Shown here: positions 1 to 10,457 of the stretch, one piece after another
How the letters are laid out: every line of letters starts with the position of its first letter
How positions within the stretch are numbered: position 1 is the stretch's first letter
Origin: Lophius americanus
Taxonomy: Eukaryota > Chordata > Actinopteri > Lophiiformes > Lophiidae
Reading direction: 5' to 3'
Length of the DNA stretch: 64,000 nt
Assembly (NCBI GenBank): GCA_037951165.1
Contig: JBBDHG010000491.1
Span: forward strand, 156,001 to 220,000
Translations under genes and position numbers: made by a program
Notes under the pieces: generated by a model
Database searches by the model: none
Told to the model about the DNA's origin: nothing
What the model saw: the letters and a program-made list of their open reading frames with translations, nothing else

Positions 1-2139
1 GTTCTGATGCTAAAGGGTCCAGTGTGGGGGCTTTAGTTAGTAGAGAGTGACTGGCGTGTTACCGGACCAGATCGTGTGATTAAACAAAAATGGACCTCTT
101 CTTCTGAAAACCGGATTTTAGCCCAGAACTTAGCGGATATTCTGGAATCGCCGCTGCCGATCCGTCGTGTGGTTCTTCAAATCTATTCCCACATAGAGCT
201 TAGAGTAAGGAAGAACTGGGCTGATGTTGGGAAAGTCCAGTTGTATAGTTCCACCACTAGGGGGAGTGGCACAGACGACTCTCCCATGAATCGGCCAGAT
301 CTGAGCTTTATCAGATTTCACCCACTAGGGGGAGCAAACCGTAACTTTACCCTAATCTGAGGAGTTCAATCAGGATGACTGCTGGTACAACGCAGGGGAT
401 CCGGGGCATTTCGGGGGACGACAGCCTAAGCATGTTTTCAATCAGGTCCTCAGAGCTCCTTCAGAGGTAGAAGAGTACACTTGTCTTTGAGGGCATCTCA
501 AAGTAATAGAAAGTAATCGAGTAATTTTACATGAATCTTTTAGTAACCGAGTTACTTATATTATATTATTATAATAATATAATATATATAATATAGTACT
601 ATATAATATAACATAATATAATATATAATAATATATAATATAATGTGATATAGTTAATATAATATAATTAATATAATATAATGATATAATATAATGTTAT
701 AATATAATAATATAATATAATGATATAATATAATAATATAATATAATGATATAATATAATAATATAATAATATAATATAATATAATGATATAATATAATA
801 ATATAATTTAATATAATGATATAATATAATGATATAATATAATAATATAATGAATATCATATAATATAATAATATAATAATATAATATGTGATATAAAGT
901 CTAATGAGACGAAACGGGTTTTGACCTGACACCGGATTTTGTATTAAAACGGTATAACCGTTAAATAGATTTAGATGAAGTCAGTAATAAGCTGGAAAAA
1001 AACTTTTGATAAGTTAGAAATCAAGAATAAAGATGAATAAATATTTTGTCACATTTGTCGCGGGTTCTGAGAGAACTAACCGGATTCTTCACCGGACAAA
1101 CATTCTTCCGGTGCGACGCTTTTCTTCCAAACAAGAATCAACGTTTGAAGTTTATTCTCGATCTGAACCTCAAGCATAAAGCGGTGTTCCTACTTACACT
1201 TGATCCACCAGTTAGACCGGTGGTCCCGCCGGTGACGCGTTCCTGTCTCGCGCCTCGTTTTGTCCGCGGATAAAAATTCAACTTTTCAGCTCCAGGCGCG
1301 TGAGCCTCACCTTTCCTCCAAGTAACGACACCTGAGTCCAACTAAAATCAAGGTCTCCCGGGTCCCAGGAAAGGTGAGTCTCGGTGAACGGAGCGTGACG
1401 TCACTGACTGCCTGTAAATAAAAGCTCAGACATGTCGGAACCCGACGAACCCACCTGAAGCCAGCAGTCCGGACAGGACGAGTAGGCTGAGCCCTTTGAC
1501 GCACATCGGACCGGAGCTCGGACCGACGCTCTGAGACCCTTCCTCCGTTTCACTGGGACAAGAATCCGGGCAGAACCGTCCGACGGGCCGCGTGTAGGTG
1601 TCCCGAACCCTGGAAGAACCTCTGAGGAGCCGCTGACGGGACGTGGACTGGACAGGATGCGTCTCTCCAACGTTGTGTCGCTCTGGTCTTCAGTTACGCC
1701 CTCTGGATCCACATCTGTCCCTCCCACCACCGGGTAACAGACCCCTCCCCTCTCCACTGCCTCCTGGGCCCAGGTGAGACCACGTGACCTGCGACTGCTG
1801 TTTAAAACGCTCACCTGTTCTTTCCTGCCGGCAGAGCTGGAGGAAGTCATGAGATCATGAGTTTTTGTGTCTCACGTCTTCATAACTGTCCATCCCAGCC
1901 GGACCCCGGACAGAACTCCAGCTGAAAGGGTTCTGATCCTTCAGGGTTCTGATCCTTCAGGGTTCTGATCCTTCAGGGTTCTGATCCTTCTTTGATCTCC
2001 ACCATCTTTTCTTCGTCGCAGGAACCTGACGAGGTCCGATCGTTCTGGAAACATCAGCGCACCGATAAATATCATTCATTAAAATAAACTAAATCGTTTC
2101 AGATCACAGAGAAATAATAAAGTATCAGGTAGAGACTTA
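1..2139. other. Left flank without a recognised gene
   Basis: I see no exon I can assign to a family. Short open frames are not supported by splice sites or familiar motifs. About 1,050-1,850 is richer in CpG than its surroundings and could be a promoter or 5' exon of a gene to the left. An AATAAA-like word near 1,417 could equally be a plus-strand 3' end. Around 1,930-1,990 the word gggttctgatccttca is repeated about four times. Confidence 0.5.
541..892. repeat. AT-rich microsatellite (ATAATATA-type)
   Basis: About 350 bases are built almost entirely of A and T in words such as ataatataatataatgat. Open frames across it are low-complexity artefacts. Confidence 0.95.
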
Positions 2140-4597
2140 AAGTACCGATGTATAGTATTTTACTGTATAAGTACACGTTGTGTACTTTCATGCTGTATAA
2201 GTACCGATGTATAGTACTTTACTGTATAAGTACACGTTGTGTACTTTCATGCTGTATAAGTACCGATGTATAGTACTTTACTGTATAAGTACACGTTGTG
2301 TACTATCATGCTGTATAAGTACCGATGTATAGTACTTTACTGTATAAGTACACGTTGTGTACTATCATGCTGTATAAGTACCGATGTATAGTACTTTACT
2401 GTATAAGTACACGTTGTGTACTATCATGCTGTATAAGTACCGATGTATAGTACTTTACTGTATAAGTACACGTTGTGTACTATCATGCTGTATAAGTACC
2501 GATGTATAGTACTTTACTGTATAAGTACACGTTGTGTACTATCATGCTGTATAAGTACCGATGTATAGTACTTTACTGTATAAGTACACGTTGTGTACTA
2601 TCATGCTGTATAAGTACCGATGTATAGTACTTTACTGTATAAGTACACGTTGTGTACTATCATGCTGTATAAGTACCGATGTATAGTACTTTACTGTATA
2701 AGTACACGTTGTGTACTATCATGCTGTATAAGTACCGATGTATAGTACTTTACTGTATAAGTACACGTTGTGTACTATCATGCTGTATAAGTACCGATGT
2801 ATAGTACTTTACTGTATAAGTACACGTTGTGTACTATCATGCTGTATAAGTACCGATGTATAGTACTTTACTGTATAAGTACACGTTGTGTACTATCATG
2901 CTGTATAAGTACCGATGTATAGTACTTTACTGTATAAGTACACGTTGTGTACTATCATGCTGTATAAGTACCGATGTATAGTACTTTACTGTATAAGTAC
3001 ACGTTGTGTACTATCATGCTGTATAAGTACCGATGTATAGTACTTTACTGTATAAGTACACGTTGTGTACTATCATGCTGTATAAGTACCGATGTATAGT
3101 ATTTTACTGTATAAGTACACGTTGTGTACTATCATGCTGTATAAGTACCGATGTATAGTATTTTACTGTATAAGTACACGTTGTGTACTATCATGCTGTA
3201 TAAGTACCGATGTATAGTACTTTACTGTATAAGTACACGTTGTGTACTTTCATGCTGTATAAGTACCGATGTATAGTACTTTACTGTATAAGTACACGTT
3301 GTGTACTATCATGCTGTATAAGTACCGATGTATAGTACTTTACTGTATAAGTACACGTTGTGTACTATCATGCTGTATAAGTACCGATGTATAGTACTTT
3401 ACTGTATAAGTACACGTTGTGTACTATCATGCTGTATAAGTACCGATGTATAGTACTTTACTGTATAAGTACACGTTGTGTACTATCATGCTGTTTAAGT
3501 ACCGATGTATAGTACTTTACTGTATAAGTACACGTTGTGTACTATCATGCTGTATAAGTACCGATGTATAGTATTTTACTGTATAAGTACACGTTGTGTA
3601 CTTTCATGCTGTATAAGTACCGATGTATAGTATTTTACTGTATAAGTACACGTTGTGTACTATCATGCTGTATAAGTACCGATGTATAGTACTTTACTGT
3701 ATAAGTACACGTTGTGTACTATCATGCTGTATAAGTACCGATGTATAGTACTTTACTGTATAAGTACACGTTGTGTACTATCATGCTGTATAAGTACCGA
3801 TGTATAGTACTTTACTGTATAAGTACACGTTGTGTACTATCATCCTGTATAAGTACCGATGTATAGTACTTTACTGTATAAGTACACGTTGTGTACTATC
3901 ATACTGTATAAGTACCGATGTATAGTACTTTACTGTATAAGTACACGTTGTGTACTATCATACTGTATAAGTACCGATGTATAGTATTTTACTGTATAAG
4001 TACACGTTGTGTACTATCATACTGTATAAGTACCGATGTATAGTATTTTACTGTATAAGTACACGTTGTGTACTATCATACTGTATAAGTACCGATGTAT
4101 AGTATTTTACTGTATAAGTACACGTTGTGTACTATCATACTGTATAAGTACCGATGTATAGTATTTTACTGTATAAGTACACGTTGTGTACTTTCATACT
4201 GTATAAGTACCGATGTATAGTACTTTACTGTATAAGTACACGTTGTGTACTTTCATACTGTATAAGTACCGATGTATAGTACTTTACTGTATAAGTACAC
4301 GTTGTGTACTTTCATACTGTATAAGTACCGATGTATAGTATTTTACTGTATAAGTACACGTTGTGTACTTTCATACTGTATAAGTACCGATGTATAGTAC
4401 TTTACTGTATAAGTACACATTGTGTACTTTCATACTGTATAAGTACCGATGTATAGTATTTTACTGTATAAGTACACGTTGTGTACTTTCATACTGTATA
4501 AGTACCGATGTATAGTACTTTACTGTATAAGTACACATTGTGTACTTTCATACTGTATAAGTACCGATGTATAGTACTTTACTGTATAAGTACACAT
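2140..4597. repeat. 59-bp minisatellite, about 41 copies
   Basis: The sequence shifts phase by exactly one base per 60-base line, giving a 59-bp period over about 2.46 kb. Each unit holds the word gtataagtaccgatgtatag and the inverted repeat gtacac-gtt-gtgtac. Variation is limited to a few positions, such as tagtac/tagtat, actatc/actttc and catgct/catact. The variant types are clustered along the array. It ends about 460 bases before the cd3e start codon. Confidence 0.97.
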
Positions 4598-4765
4598 TAC
4601 AGTGTGGGTTCATCAGTATTACATGCAGTTTTGTCAGACGTGATTGTTTTTCTAAAAAAAATAAACAGTCAAAAACAAACAAATAAACAAAATAACTAAC
4701 TAACTGGAGCTCCGCCTCCTCAGTCTGAGGTTCAACCGTCGCCTCATCAACAAAAAAAACAACTT

Positions 4766-4767
<2 letters not shown>

Positions 4768-4800
<33 letters not shown>

Positions 4801-5012
4801 TACAGTGTGTGTGTGATACATCGTGTGTGTGTGTTTTCTGGTGTGTGTGTGTGTGTTTTCTGGTGTGTGTGTGTGTGTGTATTTTCCTGTGTGTGTTTGT
4901 GTGTGTGTGTTTTCCTGTGTGTGTTTGTGTGTGTGTGATACTGTGTGTGTGTGTGTTTTCTGGTGTGTGTTTTCCTGTGTGTGTTTGTGTGTGTGTGTTT
5001 TCCTGTGTGTGT
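4768..5012. repeat. (TG)n microsatellite with ttttcctg interruptions
   Basis: TG runs are interrupted by ttttcctg, ttttctgg and gatac words. It lies within about 50 bases of the cd3e start codon, so it occupies the proximal promoter or 5' UTR. Confidence 0.95.
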
Positions 5013-5062
5013 CCTCGGTCCGTCTGATCGAGCAGCAGCTTCTTCTCTGCTGACGGTTAACG

Positions 5063-8000
5063 ATGATCCGTTTGTGTGTCGGTGTTGCGTTCTCTGTGGT
5101 TCTGTTCGTCTCGGCGGTTCGGGCCGGTTCAGGTGAGTTTTTATCTTCTTCACTGACGGACAGACGTCGGACGGCGTGAAGGATCTCCGGTTCTTCAGTC
5201 TTCTGCTGTAGTTTTTACAGGGTTACCTGTGGTGTGATGTCATCAGACCTCTGATGGTCCTTTGCAGGAGGGGTGACCTTCGGGACGGAGAACGTCACGA
5301 TGACCTGTCCTGAGTCTGGGACCTGGTTCAATAAAGACAAGGAAGAAGTCGGTTCCGGAAAAACTCATGAGATGGTTTACACAAACGGCAAGAGACTCCG
5401 CCTCCACTGTGTCTACGGCAAGAAGACGTATTATTTCTACGTTCAAGGGAAGGGTGAGTAGAACCGCTGCTGCTGGACCCGAACCTTCAACTCACAACAT
5501 GAGCCACCTTGACACTTCCTGTTCAAACTGGACCTGCTGCGCCATCCTTCTACCACACCGCTCGGATGAAGACCGTGGAGGAGGGGGAGGCAGTAACTGA
5601 GGCGCATCAGCCGTTCCCCTGAGACGGGTCCCGCCTGAATTATTTGTACCCTGCATTAAATATTTAGCCCCGCCCCCTTTCGCCACATAACATAGTCTGT
5701 GATGAGGTCTGAGGAGAACATCTGAGACCATTCCTCCATACAGAACCTCTCCACCTCCTTCAGGTTCTGAGGTCCACGCTGGTGGACTCTCCTCTGCAAC
5801 ACATCCCACAGATGTTCTGTTGGGTTCTGGTCAGGTGACTGGGATGGTCATGACAGAACCTTTATCCTGTGACCTCTGAACCATTCTTGGGTTGATGTTG
5901 AGGTGATCTTCAGAACATTGTCCTGCTGGAAGGTCCAACCACGACCCACTTTAAGGTTCCTGACAGGCTTTTAGGTCTTCATCCAGAATCTGCTGGTGTT
6001 TGATGGAGTCCATGGAACCATGTCTTTAACAAGATGTCCAGAACCTTTGGAAGAAAAACAGCCCCACAGCATCAGAGATCCACCACCAGACTTCACAGTG
6101 GGTATGAGGGGCTTTTCTCTATGGCTTTCTTTCTTGCTAGGCCACACCCATCCTAGATGTTTGTACCCTAATAACTGTAATTTGGTCTCATCTGACCTCT
6201 GACCTTGTTCCAGTGAAAGTCCCAGTGGTGTTTGTCAAACTGTAGCAGCGTTGGCTTGTAGCAGCATTAGCTTGTAGCAGCGTTAGCTTGTACCAGTGTT
6301 AGCTTGTGTGTGGACGACAGCAGAGACTTTTTTCTTGCAACCCTCCCAAACAGCTGGTGTTGGTGTCGGCGCCACCTGATGGTGGTTAGGGAGACTTTCT
6401 GACCCCAGGATTCAGCTGACCTCCGACCTCTGACCTCTCTAGCTGTGATCCTTGGAGAGTCTTTATCAGTCCAACCATCCTCCTCACAGTCTGTGGGGTC
6501 AGTTTACAGACACGTCCTCTTCCAGGCGGATGTCTAACACCTCCAGTCTCTTTAAACTTCTTCATTATTCATCTAACTGTTCAAACTGACCTTTGAACTG
6601 CTGAGAGATGTTCTTGTCTCCATTGTCAGATTTGTGCAGCTCCACAACTTTTCTTTGCTCCTCATTGCTGTGTTCTCTGGTCTTCATCATGGTGAAGAAC
6701 CTCAGAGAGAATCAGGCCTGTGTCACCTCATATTTATACCCCAGTCAAACAGGAAGTACCTGTTCACCACTTCAGAGTTCCTGCTCACACAGACGAAGAT
6801 AAAATTTAAAACCGTTTCCTTGACCTTTAACCTCAGGATTTATTAGAGGTGCCAATAATTGTGGCTCACATGTTTAGAGAAAAAAGTTAGTTTTAAGGTA
6901 ATAATGTTTATTTTGTTAATTAAATAAAACAACACATTACAGTAAATGGTTTGAATTTTTGATCACAGGTAAAGATAACAAAGATATTTTTTTGCATCTC
7001 ATTTTTTTCCTTTTTTTAAAAGGTTGAAATGATTTTAAAGGGTCTGTAGTAACGGAGGTGAACCGAGCAGCTTTTAACAGTTAGCAGCTGGTGGAAGTTA
7101 GCAGAGAATGAGAAGAGGTGATTAGCTGTCATGTAACACAGATGCTAATGCTAATTCAGTAACTCACCTGCTGCTCTCTCACCTGCAGTGTGTGATAACT
7201 GCTTCCAGCTGAAAAGCATCTGGTTTGGGCTCCTCATCTTGGTGGACATCTTCGTCACGGCATTGGTGATGGCGGTGATCTACAGGTGCACCATCAGCAG
7301 GAGCCAGGCCTCCACAAGTAAGAAGGGGGCATTGCTTTAGGTCGTGAGTACTGACCTCTGATGGCGCCGACCGTCTCTGCTTGCAGGTGGTGGTAAAATA
7401 TTTAAGTGGGCGAAGCCTTTCAGATTTCCCGCAATGCTGCGATCTCAGCGAAGGCGACGCCCACTGGCTTCACCTGACCTGAGGAAGCCAGGACTCGTCG
7501 TGGAGACGGGTCATAGCTTCGAGAGCAGAGCCGTTCGGCTGGGAGGTCTTTGAATGCATCGTGAGATGTTTCAGCGCGACGCGAACATGAACATCTGAAC
7601 ATGTTTGTTAGTTTAAGTGTCAAGATGAGGAAGAAGAATATTACAACTGAATAATAACTCACACAATAAATAAATAATCCAAAAGTCATTTTCTCCCGGA
7701 AGTCTGAAACCCGTGTTTATCGGATCAGATCGACCCGAGGGGCTGTGGCTGCGACGACGGAACCCCGACAGGAAGTCGGCCATTTTGACTTCAATGTGGG
7801 ATTTTCCACAGTTGCTGAGATTTATACTTTTATACTTCTGATTTATACTTTTATACCTTTGATTTATACTTTTATACTTCTGATTTATACTTTTATACCT
7901 TTGATTTATACTTTTATACTTCTGATTTATACTTTTATACCTTTGATTTATACTTTTATACTTCTGATTTATACTTTTATACCTTTGATTTATACTTTTA

Positions 8001-9501
8001 TACTTCTGATTTATACTTTTATACCTTTGATTTATATTTTTATACTTCTGATTTATACTTTTATACCTTTGATTTATACTTTTATACTTCTGATTTATAC
8101 TTTTATACCTCTGATTTATACTTTTATACTTCTGATTTATACTTTTATACCTTTGATTTATACTTTTATACTTCTGATTTATACTTTTATACCTTTGATT
8201 TATACTTTTATACTTCTGATTTATACTTTTATACTTCTGATTTATACTTTTATACCTTTGATTTATACTTTTATACTTCTGATTTATACTTTTATACCTT
8301 TGATTTATACTTTTATACCTTTGATTTATACTTTTATACCTTTGATTTATACTTTTATACCTTTGATTTATACTTTCATACCTTTGATTTATACTTTCAT
8401 ACCTTTGATTTATACTTTTATACCTTTGATTTATACTTTTATACCTTTGATTTATACTTTTATACCTTTGATTTATACTTTTATACTTCTGATTTATACT
8501 TTTATACCTTTGATTTATACTTTTATACCTTTGATTTATACTTTTATACCTTTGATTTATACTTTTATACTTCTGATTTATACTTTTATACCTTTGATTT
8601 ATACTTTTATACCTTTGATTTATACTTTTATACCTTTGATTTATACTTTTATACTTCTGATTTATACTTTTATACCTTTGATTTATACTTTCATACCTTT
8701 GATTTATACTTTTATACCTTTGATTTATACTTTCATACCTTTGATTTATACTTTTATACCTTTGATTTATACTTTTATACCTTTGATTTATACTTTTATA
8801 CCTTTGATTTATACTTTTATACCTTTGATTTATACTTTTATACCTTTGATTTATACTTTTATACTTCTGATTTATACTTTTATACCTTTGATTTATACTT
8901 TTATACTTCTGATTTATACTTTTATACCTTTGATTTATACTTTTATACTTCTGATTTATACTTTTATACCTTTGATTTATACTTTTATACTTCTGATTTA
9001 TACTTTTATACCTTTGATTTATATTTTTATACTTCTGATTTATACTTTTATACCTTTGATTTATACTTTTATACTTCTGATTTATACTTTTATACCTTTG
9101 ATTTATACTTTTATACTTCTGATTTATACTTTTATACTTAACAGTGTTTTTCAGCCTTTTATAGTGCTTTAAAAATTTTTACAACGTTTTACATCGTTTA
9201 ACAGTTTTTTATAGCATTTCACAGCGATTTACAGTGTTTAATAATGTTTTAGGTTTAACAGAGTTTTAGGTTTTAGGTTTTGGTTGATCCGCGGCAGACG
9301 GATCATTTTCATCTTGTGGTTTGAGCAGAAAACAAAGAATTAACATTCCTGTATTTATCAGAGCTGTTGTCATGGAAACTGTCACATGTTGTTGATATGC
9401 TGATTGTCTGAGGTTCTCATACTGTTGGTTGTGTTTGGCAGAGTCTGAGTCCTGAACCGCCGTCCCAGGACCTGAACTCTCCGGTGAACAGGACCAGGTA
9501 G
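5063..9501 (+). CDS. cd3e: CD3 epsilon, T-cell receptor signalling chain (tail probably damaged)
   Basis: CD3 epsilon is an invariant membrane chain of the T-cell receptor complex. Supported coding exons are 5063-5132 (signal peptide starting MIRLCVGV), 5268-5453 (small Ig ectodomain with TCPES and LHCVYG cysteines and a Trp), 7189-7317 (membrane-proximal CxxC written CDNC at residues 87-90, then a transmembrane helix carrying the pairing aspartate D105) and a last exon 9442-9501 ending PVNRTR-stop. Splice phases agree for exons 1-3. AATAAA signals at 9671 and 9683 fit a 3' end just after the stop. The linking cytoplasmic exon could not be placed cleanly. A frame from 7387 continues exon 3 in phase but has no usable donor and stops at 7553. 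The last exon reads DLNSPVNRT where fish CD3 epsilon has a Tyr-containing ITAM half. Gene identity is firm; the intactness of the tail is doubtful. It is tail to tail with the CD3 gamma/delta gene. Confidence 0.88.
5640..6990 (-). mobile_element. Decayed Tc1-like DNA transposon in cd3e intron 2
   Basis: On the minus strand the reading frames, broken by shifts and stops, recall Tc1 transposase. One part around 5,690-5,850 resembles the region after the last catalytic Asp/Glu (SPD.NP.EHLWD-type text followed by NLKEVERF). The plus strand carries caccaccagacttcacagtg and gtgccaataattgtgg, typical of teleost Tc1 elements. No intact frame remains. End points are approximate. Confidence 0.8.
7387..7553 (+). 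pseudogene. cd3e: Probable eroded cytoplasmic exon of cd3e
   Basis: An acceptor (cttgcag) at 7386 is followed by a frame in phase with exon 3. It begins SGGK and reaches RRRPLASPDLR at about 7455-7484. Fish CD3 epsilon tails have a proline-rich stretch then SPDYE at the exon end, as I recall the family. Here SPD is followed by ctgaggaag where a Tyr-Glu codon pair and a gtaag donor would be expected; the bases resemble that boundary with a few lost or changed. Read without splicing, the protein would end at a TGA at 7551-7553, giving 183 residues in total and no ITAM. This could instead be an intron with an unrecognised micro-exon nearby. Confidence 0.45.
7815..9140. repeat. 21-bp minisatellite, about 63 copies, in the cd3e terminal intron
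   Basis: The unit is atttatacttttatacctttg, alternating in large blocks with a form ending acttctg, so parts have a 42-bp higher-order period. Because 21 is a multiple of three the array stays open in frame (475 codons), but the encoded repeat is an artefact. Confidence 0.97.
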
Positions 9502-9670
9502 AACTACATCTACAGCCTCCCATGACGTCCTGCTTCTTCTCTTTTGGACCCAAACAGAAAAAAAAACTGTCTTCTCATTCTGGTGTCACTCTGGTGTCAC
9601 TCTGGTAACAGGTTTCAGCAAATCCTGGAGGTGATTAAATGTTGGTGACGATTCGTGTTCCACTACGTTG

Positions 9671-9688
9671 AATAAAAGATCAAATAAA
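9671..9688 (+). terminator. cd3e: cd3e polyadenylation signals
   Basis: Two AATAAA hexamers, at 9671-9676 and 9683-9688, lie about 170 bases after the proposed cd3e stop codon. They support that exon as the last one. Confidence 0.7.
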
Positions 9689-9689
9689 A

Positions 9690-10300
9690 GAACAAGCCTT
9701 TTGGAGTCGTGACGTCACAATGTGGCTATCGCTGACTCTGTTCCATTGGGGGAGGAGCCGGGGGCTCAGTTTGAAGTCTTCTCTTAACAGGCTTTTATCG
9801 GACCGTCATTCATGCCTTAATCTTCATCCTCATGCTCATCCTCACCTTGACCACAGACCTCTTCGTGTCTTTTTTCCGCTGCAACTTTAATTTATCTGCC
9901 GTCACCATTCCACCTGCTGACTTCACGGGAGCACTTCCTGTCCCCTCAGCACTTCCTGTCCCTTCAGCACTTCCTGTCCCCTCAGCACTTCCTGTCCCCT
10001 CAGAACTTCCTGTCCCCTCAGGTGTGTCCTCTTTCAAAGCCTTTCATGCTTCTGCCTTTGGGATGTCATAACATTACAACCATTAACTGGCACACACACA
10101 CACACAAAATCAGCCAAAACATTAGAACCAGTATTCTTAAGTAAAACCAGTGGCTAACAGAAAAAGAAAGAATGTTTACCTCTTAAACAATGTTAAGTGC
10201 ATTATAAATTAAATGTACTATTATTATTATTATTATTACTAAACGTGTATGGGAGAAAAGAAACTTAAGTAAAAAACATGTCATCCTGAAAAAAAGAGAG
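9690..10300. other. Gap between the convergent CD3 genes
   Basis: No gene is recognised. A plus-strand frame at 9,832-10,071 has one hydrophobic run and five copies of an 18-bp word (cagcacttcctgtcccct) at about 9,940-10,020. It matches no family I know and is probably not coding. An LINE-type 3' tail with ATT repeats lies at about 10,195-10,245. Confidence 0.5.
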
Positions 10301-10321
10301 TTTTGTTTGTCAAGAATAAAC

Positions 10322-10327
10322 TTTATT
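10322..10327 (-). terminator. cd3gd: CD3 gamma/delta polyadenylation signal
   Basis: TTTATT on the plus strand is AATAAA on the minus strand, about 130 bases beyond the stop codon of the CD3 gamma/delta gene. Confidence 0.65.
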
Positions 10328-10457
10328 GTTCATTCATGAGTTGACAACTATACAGCAAAGGAGACAAACGGAGAATCAATAACAGATGGGACAAAAAACA
10401 TAACCATTAAAAATATCACAGATGAACTTGTTCAGTCATGTGGAGGATCGCGAGCCT

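Noticed and set aside
7745..9172. 475-codon plus-strand open frame of IYTFILL/IYTFIPL repeats
   Set aside because: The 21-bp period is a multiple of three, so the frame cannot close; it lies in an intron and has no independent coding features.
9266..9553. Minus-strand frame with a YENL-type tyrosine motif resembling an ITAM
   Set aside because: Only one YxxL, and it overlaps the antisense of the cd3e last exon; probably chance.
9832..10071. 79-codon frame with a hydrophobic stretch between the CD3 genes
   Set aside because: Half of it is an 18-bp DNA repeat and it has no recognisable family motif or clear transcript signals.
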